Positions 28,713-36,591 of a stretch of DNA of 62,431 nucleotides are shown one piece after another. The DNA is from Aeromonas simiae (GTDB taxonomy: Bacteria; Pseudomonadota; Gammaproteobacteria; Enterobacterales; Aeromonadaceae). A model generated the notes under the pieces. That model saw only the letters and a list, made by a program, of their open reading frames with translations, had not been told where the DNA came from and did not search any database. The first letter of the stretch is position 1. The number at the start of each line of letters is the position of its first letter. The stretch covers positions 1 to 62,431 of the forward strand of contig NZ_CDBY01000039.1 of the NCBI RefSeq assembly GCF_000820125.1. The letters are read 5' to 3'. A program made the position numbers and the translations under genes.

Positions 28713-29920
28713 TGCCGCTATCCGATATCACCGCCCGGCAGGCCAAATTCACTGGCAAGCCTCAGAAGCTCTCTGATGAGAAGGGGCTATTCCTGCTGGT
28801 CAACCAGTCTGGTAAATATTGGCGGCTCAAGTATCGCCACGGCGGCAAAGAGAAGACGCTTGCTTTAGGGGTTTATCCCGAGGTGTCACTGAAAGAGGCG
28901 CGAACCAAACGGGATGAGGCTCGTCGACAGATTGCTGAAGGTGTGGATCCAGGCCTAGTCAAAAAGCAGAGCAAGATCGCCAACAAGCTGGCTAGCGAGA
29001 ATAACTTCGAAGCGCTGGCGCGGGAATGGCACCAGAGCCAGCTTGCCCTGTGGAGTCCTGGCCACGCCTCTCGGGTACTCGAATCTCTGGAAGTCGATGC
29101 CTTCCCTGACCTCGGGCTTGTCCCTGTTACCGAACTGACTGCCCCCATGATTCTGGAGGCTCTCCGGAAAGTTGAGAAGCGGGGGGCAACCGAAACAGCG
29201 GGAAGGATATTGCAACGGGTCAGCGCGATCATGCGCTACGCCATTCAGACTGGACGAGCCAGCTACAACCCGGCCCAAGACCTGAAAGGTGCACTCAAGG
29301 CAACCAAGCAGGAGCACAGACCCGCTTTGCCCCGTTCAGAACTGCCAGAATTCTTCCGACGTTTGGAAGCCGAGCCACTTAATCCAGCGACTCGTCTTGC
29401 CCTCCATCTGCTGATGTTGACTATGACCCGTCCTGGTGAAGTGCGCTTTGCTCGTTGGGATGAGTTCGATATGGAGCGAGCAGAATGGCGGATCCCTGCT
29501 GCGCGGATGAAGATGCGAACCGAGCACCTTGTTCCCCTTTCTCGTCAGGCGTTGGCTGTGCTCGGTGAGCTGCGTCAGTTGACAGGCCACTGTGAGTTGC
29601 TGTTCCCGAGCGAGCGCAAACTGACTAATCCCATGAGTGAGAACACCTTGAGCTATGCCATGGGGCGGATGGGCTACAAAGGGATTGCTTGCCCGCATGG
29701 TTTCAGGGCGCTGGCCTCTACCACCTTGAACGAGGAAGGCTTTGATCCGGACGTGATAGAGCGCCAGCTTGCCCATGCCGAACGCAACAAGGTGCGGGCA
29801 GCCTATCACCGAGCTGAGTACCTGGACGACCGGCGCAAGCTGTTGCAGTGGCTGGCTGATTTCTATGACTCGCAACGGGGTAGCAATGTGCTACCAGTGA
29901 ATTTCAACCGAGCAGGTTAA
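28712..29920 (+). CDS. int: Tyrosine integrase, P4 family
   Basis: A 402-residue site-specific recombinase. The N-terminal DUF4102-like domain (MPLSDITARQAK; SLKEARTKRDEAR) is typical of P4-type integrases that target tRNA genes. Catalytic residues are visible: the first Arg in TRPGEVR (near 240), HGFR (near 329) and Tyr in AAYHR (near 365). The ATG at 28712 has GGGAGA upstream and overlaps a TACCCCCA site. It is 263 bases from the tRNA-Leu and points away from it. Confidence 0.95.
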   Translation: MPLSDITARQAKFTGKPQKLSDEKGLFLLVNQSGKYWRLKYRHGGKEKTLALGVYPEVSLKEARTKRDEARRQIAEGVDPGLVKKQSKIANKLASENNFEALAREWHQSQLALWSPGHASRVLESLEVDAFPDLGLVPVTELTAPMILEALRKVEKRGATETAGRILQRVSAIMRYAIQTGRASYNPAQDLKGALKATKQEHRPALPRSELPEFFRRLEAEPLNPATRLALHLLMLTMTRPGEVRFARWDEFDMERAEWRIPAARMKMRTEHLVPLSRQALAVLGELRQLTGHCELLFPSERKLTNPMSENTLSYAMGRMGYKGIACPHGFRALASTTLNEEGFDPDVIERQLAHAERNKVRAAYHRAEYLDDRRKLLQWLADFYDSQRGSNVLPVNFNRAG

Positions 29921-30015
29921 CGACTTGGCTGGGCCTATCTTGACGGAGAGAAAAGTGGGAAGCCTTGTCAGGCTTACCTGTAACCTATTCAAGGCAAGTG
30001 TGCAGAGACAACAAT

Positions 30016-30942
30016 ATGGCAACCTTAAACAGCAAACAAACTGAGTCAGATAATAAACCCTTGCTACCACTAGAATATTGCAGTCCTGAACGTGCGGCCA
30101 AGTTACTGGGGTGTGAAGTTGAGGATATATATCACTGGGCTGATGTAGGGGCGATCAATCTATATGCTCAGTTCCGTGATAGAGATATTAGTGATGGTGA
30201 AACATATCTTGTTGGAGAGGTATATTCTAATGAAGATCTTATTACATACGAAGAGCGCCGAGATATTGAATGGGAATATGACGGTAATACATATGTGAAA
30301 TCGATGGTTGTCTCGGAGGAAGGACCAATAAATGTAACGCCAAAAGTTCTTTATTCAAACGCCAAGTTGTTTAAATTTGGTGCGGCTATCCGTTTGATGG
30401 ATCCGGCGGTGAATTTGCATGACTGCTTTGTTGATATTTCTGGATTCTGGAAAATCAGCAAGTTCAACTTCATTCAGGAGCAATACGCAAAGTCAATCGA
30501 TGAAAATACATCATGGTATCTCTCCGCAAACTATATTGGTGATGAGTCGTCACCAGAAGACACTTTTGGCATTGATTTAATCGCCGCAGAAATATCTGAC
30601 ATGTCGTCTAGGATACGAGTGATGCGTGAGGATTTGTTGAAAATGAATCATCATATTACAACTGGTGAAATGATGAGCAAGAATGTAAATATTTTGCATT
30701 CAGAAAAAATGCACTCATTACAAATCAATGTTAATCCAGCTATTAGCAATGAACGAGTCACTAGTAAACAGTGCGGTTTTATTGTTGAGTTGCTACGGTC
30801 ATACGGTCTGGATGATACCGATTTTCAGGGCAGCATTGGTGAACTACGCAATAAGATTGCTAGCAGGGTTCCAGGTGTTGGTGACCCTGATGTTGACGAT
30901 AACACACTGATAAGTTGGCTAAAAAAAGGTGGAGTCAGGTAA
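30016..30942 (+). CDS. AT-rich cargo protein of unknown function, with HTH-like N-terminus
   Basis: A 308-residue protein that I do not recognise. Base composition is visibly more AT-rich than any neighbour, suggesting separate acquisition. Residues about 18-45 (SPERAAKLLGCEVEDIYHW) look like a MerR/AlpA-type helix-turn-helix. The centre is acidic without a clear motif. The last 65 residues (KQCGFIVELLRSYGL to WLKKGG) form a compact helical unit that might be a separate domain. No signal peptide or membrane segment is seen. Its place right after the integrase is typical of cargo such as defence genes, but there is no motif to prove it. Confidence 0.6.
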   Translation: MATLNSKQTESDNKPLLPLEYCSPERAAKLLGCEVEDIYHWADVGAINLYAQFRDRDISDGETYLVGEVYSNEDLITYEERRDIEWEYDGNTYVKSMVVSEEGPINVTPKVLYSNAKLFKFGAAIRLMDPAVNLHDCFVDISGFWKISKFNFIQEQYAKSIDENTSWYLSANYIGDESSPEDTFGIDLIAAEISDMSSRIRVMREDLLKMNHHITTGEMMSKNVNILHSEKMHSLQINVNPAISNERVTSKQCGFIVELLRSYGLDDTDFQGSIGELRNKIASRVPGVGDPDVDDNTLISWLKKGGVR

Positions 30943-31011
30943 ATAATCCTCATGATTTATGCATAACTCCGCTGAGTTTTCTATAACTCAGCCATTTCCT
31001 CAGACAGCTAT

Positions 31012-31059
31012 GGTTTGATTGCTCCAGAAACGACACGACACGTAAAGGAGCAATAAACC
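31012..31059 (+). promoter_or_regulatory. Hairpin enclosing the ribosome site of alpA-1
   Basis: GGTTTGATTGCTCC (31012-31025) pairs with GGAGCAATAAACC (31047-31059) over 13 pairs with one bulged G and a 21-base loop. The 3' arm holds the GGAG ribosome site and ends at the base before ATG. A second inverted repeat, GCTGAGTT/AACTCAGC, lies at 30971-30992. Confidence 0.65.
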
Positions 31060-31269
31060 ATGTCATTACATACATCATCTGAATTGCCAGTAGAAGGGTT
31101 TGTCCGGGTGGGTACGCTGGCCAGATTGCTGGGGATCGCCACTGTGACCGTCTGGCGCTGGACTGCTAATGGTAAATTACCTAAGCCGGTGAAACTGTCT
31201 GAACGTGTGACCGCTTGGCGGGCCGAAGATGTACGGAATTGGATGAATGCCCAGGGCAAGGCTGCTTAG
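31060..31269 (+). CDS. AlpA family transcriptional regulator (first copy)
   Basis: A 69-residue winged-helix protein: FVRVGTLARLLGIATVTVWRW is the AlpA helix-turn-helix, followed by NGKLPKPVKLSERVTAWR. AlpA proteins regulate integrase and excision in P4-like elements (Vis in P4). A strong hairpin covers its ribosome site. Confidence 0.88.
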   Translation: MSLHTSSELPVEGFVRVGTLARLLGIATVTVWRWTANGKLPKPVKLSERVTAWRAEDVRNWMNAQGKAA

Positions 31270-31409
31270 TATCAGGGTGTTATCCAAAAGAAAGGGCCGC
31301 CCGTAGCAGGAGCAGCCCAAACCAATCATTCACCAATTACCGCTGATCAATAATATCAGTATTCTGATTGCTAAGCCAGTCAGCGGAACCGCTTAAGGTT
31401 TTTATTGCA

Positions 31410-32267
31410 ATGAATAACAAGCAACAGGGGCATATCGCTCGGGGCGAAGCCTTGCCCAAAAAAAATACTGCTCACACTCTTCATTCTAATGATATTGCGA
31501 ACGCCATATCTGAATTGTTGCCACTGCATGAAAATATGGTTGGTAGTAAGCGCATCCAGACCATTAATGCTCGTGAGCTTCACGCCTTCTTGAAGTCGGG
31601 ACAAGAATATTCCCATTGGATGAAAGCCCGTATTGCCGAATATGAGTTTATTGAAGGGGATGATTTCGCCAGATTCGATGAAGTCATTTTGAGCACGATA
31701 AATTTATCAGATACAAATGAGGCGCATCTTTATCGGCGAAATAGCGCCAAAGCACGGGGGCGGAGAGTCAAGGGTTACGCCCTTACTTTGGACATGGCCA
31801 AGGAGTTGGCCATGGTCGAGCGAAACACTGAGGGCCGCCGTGCGCGCCGCTACTTCATTGACTGCGAACGGCGGCTGGCCGAGGTTGCCCCGCAACAGCA
31901 AGTGTCGGCACAAGCCCATTGGCAAGCCGAACGGGACGCCAGCAAGGACTATCACGGGCTAATGTGTCGCGCTCTGCTGCAGCACCGTACCAGGCAGGGT
32001 AAGGAGACTGCTGGTCACCATTACAGCAATGAGTTGGGCATGATCAATCGGTTGGTGCTTGGGATGGATGGCAAAGCATGGCTGGTCGAACACGGCCTGA
32101 AAGGCGAGGTACGGAAACACCTGAGCGCATATCAACTGGCGTTGGTCGCCTTTCTTGAGCGCAGTAATGCCACTTTCCTCGACGCGGATATGCCTTTTGC
32201 GGAACGCAAGATGAGGCTAACAGCCATGCTGGCTGCCTGGGTTGAACGCGAAGGGGGCGAAAAATGA
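31410..32267 (+). CDS. AntA/AntB-type antirepressor
   Basis: A 285-residue protein. The AntA/AntB domain covers about residues 50-150 (INARELHAFLKSGQEYSHWMK; GYALTLDMAKELAMVERN; RRYFIDCER). The C-terminal half resembles the regions that follow such domains in prophage antirepressors. In phages these relieve repression during induction. In this element it could respond to a helper phage or to the SOS response. Confidence 0.82.
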   Translation: MNNKQQGHIARGEALPKKNTAHTLHSNDIANAISELLPLHENMVGSKRIQTINARELHAFLKSGQEYSHWMKARIAEYEFIEGDDFARFDEVILSTINLSDTNEAHLYRRNSAKARGRRVKGYALTLDMAKELAMVERNTEGRRARRYFIDCERRLAEVAPQQQVSAQAHWQAERDASKDYHGLMCRALLQHRTRQGKETAGHHYSNELGMINRLVLGMDGKAWLVEHGLKGEVRKHLSAYQLALVAFLERSNATFLDADMPFAERKMRLTAMLAAWVEREGGEK

Positions 32268-32597
32268 TATTGCGTGACACGATCCGACACGGTACGATCT
32301 TATCCGTTGGGGCTACTAACCCCAACAGTACTACTTCCACGAGCGGTTACCCGCAACCGACAATTAGCGGTTTTTTTGTGCCTGCCATTTGGGCTACTAC
32401 CCCAGGCTGTCGCACAGATGAACTTCACATTCACGCCCAACGCGGCGGGAGTGTATCCGCTTTTGCGGTATGGTTGAGAGGCCCCAATAAGCCCGCAAGG
32501 GTGAATAAGGCCCGCCTTCTCGTGGAGGTAGTTGACGCCATGCCGCATCCCCATTTGCAGCATGGCCGACTCACTAAACCACGAGAGAGTACAGGCC
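32268..32597 (+). promoter_or_regulatory. Untranslated leader with repeated hairpins and an attenuator (candidate P4-type immunity region)
   Basis: GGGCTACTA occurs at 32310-32318 and 32391-32399, each time inside a hairpin (GTTGGGG/CCCCAAC at 32306-32326; GGG/CCC at 32391-32403). Between them CGGTT (32344-32348), AACCG (32355-32359) and CGGTT (32368-32372) can pair 1:2 or 2:3, and the 2:3 form is followed by five further T and would terminate. P4 controls immunity with a small RNA acting on similar paired leader repeats. Confidence 0.55.
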
Positions 32598-32768
32598 ATG
32601 ATCTACACCTTCTTGATCCAGCATTCCCGTACCTGCCGTTTGGCAGACCTACGCCGTATCCGGACCATTTCCGCCGTTGCCAACAACGAAGCACAAGCTC
32701 GTTCTGCGCTGCCCGGTCTGCCCCTGGTGTTTTTGTCCCGTACCCCGAGCAAGGGGGCCGCAGCATGA
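32598..32768 (+). CDS. Icd-like small protein (P4-type leader gene)
   Basis: A 56-residue protein starting MIYTFLIQHSRT, with ARSALPG and VFLSRTP segments as in the 'host cell division inhibitor Icd-like' proteins of P4-type elements. Its stop overlaps the next start (ATGA). The name rests on position and weak sequence resemblance. Confidence 0.55.
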   Translation: MIYTFLIQHSRTCRLADLRRIRTISAVANNEAQARSALPGLPLVFLSRTPSKGAAA

Positions 32769-33124
32769 AACGCACCATTCGAACTCGCCAGGTTATCCAA
32801 GCTGAAGCTCTGTTTGAGCAGTCTGCAATGCTTGCTTCTGCCCTGAGCTGCATCTGTGAGTCCAATACAGAGAGGATGCTCTATTTGGAGCTCTCCGACC
32901 TGTTGCATCCATTGCAGACCCAACTTGATGAATTGGAGACTGGTTGTGCCGGGACGCCATTGGCGGAGCCAGCTGAACGCATCAATCGTTATGCCTCCGT
33001 CCTGCTCAAGGTGCTCAATGGCAATCAGTCCCATATCGAGCCGTGTGTGATCAGTGTGTTGCTCGCCCCAGTCATTGCCGAGTTTGAAGCCGTTGAGCTG
33101 GCCAAGCTCAGGGAGGGTGTATGA
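32765..33124 (+). CDS. Hypothetical protein, operon with primase
   Basis: A 119-residue mostly helical protein that I do not recognise. It overlaps both neighbours (ATGA upstream and downstream), so it is translationally coupled between the Icd-like gene and the 84-codon gene. A longer frame open from 32264 runs through the leader hairpins and has no homology-like features, so I use the ATG at 32765. Confidence 0.7.
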   Translation: MKRTIRTRQVIQAEALFEQSAMLASALSCICESNTERMLYLELSDLLHPLQTQLDELETGCAGTPLAEPAERINRYASVLLKVLNGNQSHIEPCVISVLLAPVIAEFEAVELAKLREGV

Positions 33125-33375
33125 CCTATTACGCATGGGCTCCAGCGGATCAACAACCCACATTCACAGGCCCAGCCAACCAAAAAACCGGCAAACGCTC
33201 ACAAGCTGGCTGCCTGAGCGCCTTTGCCGGCCGCAGGCAACGCGATGACTTCATTGTCAGCACCAACGGTATGGCGGGGGCCGTTACCGCTAAACAGGCC
33301 CGCCAGCTGAAGGCTGGGTTGGATGAACGCGCTTTCAATGAGCTGGTGACCGTTCTGGTGGGGGGTGATGCATGA
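33121..33375 (+). CDS. Hypothetical protein, coupled to primase
   Basis: An 84-residue basic protein, not recognised. It overlaps the upstream gene and the primase start by ATGA, which argues for a real gene. The C-terminal KQARQLKAGLDERAFNELV looks helical. Confidence 0.65.
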   Translation: MTYYAWAPADQQPTFTGPANQKTGKRSQAGCLSAFAGRRQRDDFIVSTNGMAGAVTAKQARQLKAGLDERAFNELVTVLVGGDA

Positions 33376-35828
33376 GCCAGGCAACATTCGTTTCTGACGT
33401 GGCCGCCGCGGCCTGTGGCCACTGGCCTGAACTGCTGGCAAATCTGGGGGTGACGGTGCCGCCACGTAAGCAGCATGGGCCTTGTCCGGCTTGTGGTGGG
33501 AAAGACCGCTTTCGGCTTGATGACAAGGGCGGGCGTGGTACCTGGATCTGTAGCCAGTGTGGCGCGGGTGACGGGCTGGATCTGATCCGCCGTGTAACCG
33601 GTAAGTTGCCGAAGGATGCTGCGGAACTGGTTGCAGGGGTACTTGGCTTTTCCCATGTTGTCATATCAGACGCTGACCGAGAGCAATTGCAGCAACAACA
33701 GCGGGCGCAGGCTGATGCAGAGCAACAACAGCAGCAGATTAAGCGCCAGAAAGCCGCCAGACGCGCCGCTGATATCCTGCGCGACTGCAAGCCTGGCCAA
33801 TCTCCTTATCTGGCACATAAACACTTGAGCTGGCCCAGTGGGCTGTTGAATAGCACCCTGATCCGAGTGGGGGAAGAGGCGTTCCCCGCTGGCTCCTTGG
33901 TGGTACCGCTCTACAACGAGACCGGCGAACTGGTGAACGTACAGCTGATCCGCCATGACGGGGTGAGGCACTACCTGGCCGGTGGTCAGAAACAAGCGGC
34001 CTGCCACCGGATCCCTGGCAGTGCCATGGTGGCGGTTTGCGAGGGTTATGCCACCGGTCTGAGCGTTCACCTCGCAACCGGGGCGACCGTCTATTGCGCC
34101 ATGGATGCGGGTAACTTGCTGGCCATCGCTCAGGTGGTGAGGGGGATGGACGACCCCTTGCAACCGTGCCGGTTATGGCTTGCCGCCGACAACGATGCCA
34201 ACACCCCGGGCAACCCCGGCAAGACCAAGGCCGAGCAGGCTGCCGTGGCCGTGGGAGCAGTGGTTGCACTACCGCCCACCGTCGGCGATTGGAACGACTA
34301 CCACCAAGCCCACGGGCTGCCCGCAGTAAGAGACGAGATCATGCGCCAGATTGACCCAAGCAATGACCAACAAGAGCAAGGCGCTAGCCAGAAGGAAGGG
34401 CCGCGAGCCGAGGCCGCCAAAGAAGAGCCCAAGGCGGCGGAGGTGATCACATTGCGCCCCGGCTTGAGCAACCAGGGCGTTGAAATCGGTAAGATGGCAC
34501 CTAGCCAACGGGCCGAGCTTCTGCGGGAACGGCTTGGCGAGGTGGCGGTAAACATAGTGGCCGCGACCGTGTACCGATACACCGGAAGCCTGTGGGAACA
34601 TGTATCAGATGCCATACAGCGCCGGGAGATGGCTGCGATCTATGCCGATCATGGTGTGCCGTTCAGTAGCAAGATGTTGAGTGGGGTAGTCGATACCATG
34701 AAGGAGATGATCCCGCTGATGGCGGTGCCCCGCGACGACCTGATCGGTTTTGCGAACGGGGTCTATGACATGGCTGACCGCGCATTTAGACCGCACTCGC
34801 CCGCCGATGGCCTGTTAAGCCACAATGGGATCACCTATGGGGAGCCGCTCCCCGGTGAGACGCTGGAAACCAGCGCCCCCTACTTTAGCAAGTGGTTGGC
34901 TCATGCCGCCGAGAGCGACGTCGCCAAGATGGAGCGCATCAAGGCCGCGCTGTTTATGGTGCTGGCGAACCGCTACGACTGGCAGCTATTCCTTGAGGTG
35001 ACCGGCGAAGGGGGAAGCGGAAAGTCGGTGATGGCAAACCTGTGTGAGCTGTTGGTCGGTAGCCGCAACGTGGGCAGCAGCTCCATGAAACGCCTGGAGA
35101 GTGATTTTGGCCTGGAGAGCGTGTGGGACAAGCGGCTGATCCTGTTGCCAGATCAGCCCAAATATATCGGTGACGGTGCGACGCTCAAGGCGATCACGGG
35201 TGGTGACGAGGTCTCCATCAACCAGAAAGGAAAGCCGATGTTCAGCGCCAAGGTGCGTGCCGTAGTGCTGGCGACCAACAACGAGCCGATGGTGATCACC
35301 GAGCGTAATGGTGGCATGTCACGACGAAGGGTGATCTTCACCTTCAACAACGTGGTGGCCGAGGCTGACAAGGATCCGCAGCTCGGAGAGAAAATCGCCG
35401 CCGAGCTGCCGGTGATCATCCGTCACCTGCTGGACCGGTTCGCCGATCCTTTGGTGGCGAAGGATCTGTTATTGGAGCAGCGGAACTCTACCGACGCAAT
35501 CGCCGTCAAGCGGGCAACGGATCCCCTGTTCGACCTGTGTGCCATGGTGGAGTTTATCGCGGCGCCCAACGGGCTGCGCATGGGTGGCAAGACTGATGTG
35601 ATACGCAATCCGCGCCGCTACTTTTATCACGCCTACCTGGCATACATGGAGTACCACGGCCTAGAGCGCCCGCATTCGGTTAATGCGGTCAGCCGCTCAC
35701 TCAAGCAGATGGCTAAGGAGCTGGGGAGCGAGTACAAGACACGCCGCAGCGACGGCGTTATCACCAACATCGTACTAACCGATGAGGTTGAGGAGTTCAT
35801 GCCAAAGCCGGTGATGTTTACGCCATAG
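33372..35828 (+). CDS. P4-alpha-like primase-helicase
   Basis: An 818-residue replication protein. The N-terminal zinc ribbon (Cys38, 41, 60, 63, with GGKDRFR) is followed by a TOPRIM primase core (CEGYATGLS, near residue 220) and a D5/SF3-type helicase with Walker A GEGGSGKS (near 545). P4 alpha (777 aa) combines the same activities and also binds origin iterons. The repeated AATAGTTCCA block directly downstream is the probable target. Confidence 0.93.
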   Translation: MSQATFVSDVAAAACGHWPELLANLGVTVPPRKQHGPCPACGGKDRFRLDDKGGRGTWICSQCGAGDGLDLIRRVTGKLPKDAAELVAGVLGFSHVVISDADREQLQQQQRAQADAEQQQQQIKRQKAARRAADILRDCKPGQSPYLAHKHLSWPSGLLNSTLIRVGEEAFPAGSLVVPLYNETGELVNVQLIRHDGVRHYLAGGQKQAACHRIPGSAMVAVCEGYATGLSVHLATGATVYCAMDAGNLLAIAQVVRGMDDPLQPCRLWLAADNDANTPGNPGKTKAEQAAVAVGAVVALPPTVGDWNDYHQAHGLPAVRDEIMRQIDPSNDQQEQGASQKEGPRAEAAKEEPKAAEVITLRPGLSNQGVEIGKMAPSQRAELLRERLGEVAVNIVAATVYRYTGSLWEHVSDAIQRREMAAIYADHGVPFSSKMLSGVVDTMKEMIPLMAVPRDDLIGFANGVYDMADRAFRPHSPADGLLSHNGITYGEPLPGETLETSAPYFSKWLAHAAESDVAKMERIKAALFMVLANRYDWQLFLEVTGEGGSGKSVMANLCELLVGSRNVGSSSMKRLESDFGLESVWDKRLILLPDQPKYIGDGATLKAITGGDEVSINQKGKPMFSAKVRAVVLATNNEPMVITERNGGMSRRRVIFTFNNVVAEADKDPQLGEKIAAELPVIIRHLLDRFADPLVAKDLLLEQRNSTDAIAVKRATDPLFDLCAMVEFIAAPNGLRMGGKTDVIRNPRRYFYHAYLAYMEYHGLERPHSVNAVSRSLKQMAKELGSEYKTRRSDGVITNIVLTDEVEEFMPKPVMFTP

Positions 35829-36591
35829 CAGGCCAGCCAGAGAGAAGCAGGGGGTCGCCATAGTGCGGCCCCTTTTTGTATCTGTGGGCATGGGTAGGTG
35901 CTTGCAATCATAAATACCGCTAAAAATAGTTCCATTTGTTCCAATTGCTCTGAAAGCCTTGCTAAATAAGGGGTAGAGATCCGGAACTATTTTTTTAGAT
36001 ACTTCCAAATAATTCCAATAGTTCCACCTTTAAGCAGGACTGCCACCAAGGAAGAGTGTTTCTAATTTGTTGATGGTCAGATGAGATTATGGGTTTTATG
36101 GCAGACCAATTTGGACGAATTCCGGAAGAAATGGACCTATTGGAATGTGGGAGAAAATAGATTCCATCTCCGCAAGCCTTGCAGCTACTGGGCTGTAGCG
36201 ATTTGGAATGGTCGGAACTATTTTTCTGACTTCCATCCGCACGCTGCGCTTGGCCGTGATTTTTGTCGGAAAGGTTGCTAATTTGTAACGTTCGTCGCCG
36301 GTGCATCAGACAGAAATCCGCTTCCTCCCTGCTGACTGGCAATAGTTCCAACCCTGGGAACGGGGTAATCATGGTCGATCCCTTCTCTGGCTGGCCGTGT
36401 TTAGGGCTCGAGGTTTCCCTCCCAAGCTCTGCTGTTGCCAGCAGTGCCCGCGCCCCGCAGGGCCGACGCTTATGCCGAAGAGGACGAAGGACTCAAGCGC
36501 ATAAGCCAAGTCGGTCACTATGCGTATATTTTCCCCCACCAAATTTCTCTTTTGCAGTAGCGTGGACTGAAATAACGCGGGAGAGCCATGT
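35829..36591. other. Candidate replication origin with iterons (non-coding)
   Basis: A 763-base non-coding block. The 9-mer AATAGTTCC occurs five times counting both strands: 35925, 36017 and 36341 (plus, each extended to AATAGTTCCA) and 35983-35991 and 36214-36222 (minus). Degenerate copies sit in register at 9-10 base spacing (35934, 35998, 36008), and TGGACCTATT is at 36132. Iterons next to a P4-alpha-like gene fit an origin. Confidence 0.65.
36498..36524. other. Inverted repeat upstream of the relaxase, candidate oriT
   Basis: CGCATA (36498-36503) and TATGCG (36519-36524) flank a 15-base loop, 68 bases before the MobV start. MobV origins usually lie just upstream of the mob gene and contain short inverted repeats. 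No known nick sequence is recognised. Confidence 0.3.

Noticed and set aside
32264..32764. Upstream extension of the 119-codon gene through the leader (Ash-like frame)
   Set aside because: The frame crosses the paired hairpins and the terminator and has no ribosome site; the leader is better explained as RNA control. Similar frames are annotated as Ash in P4-like elements, so a small chance remains.
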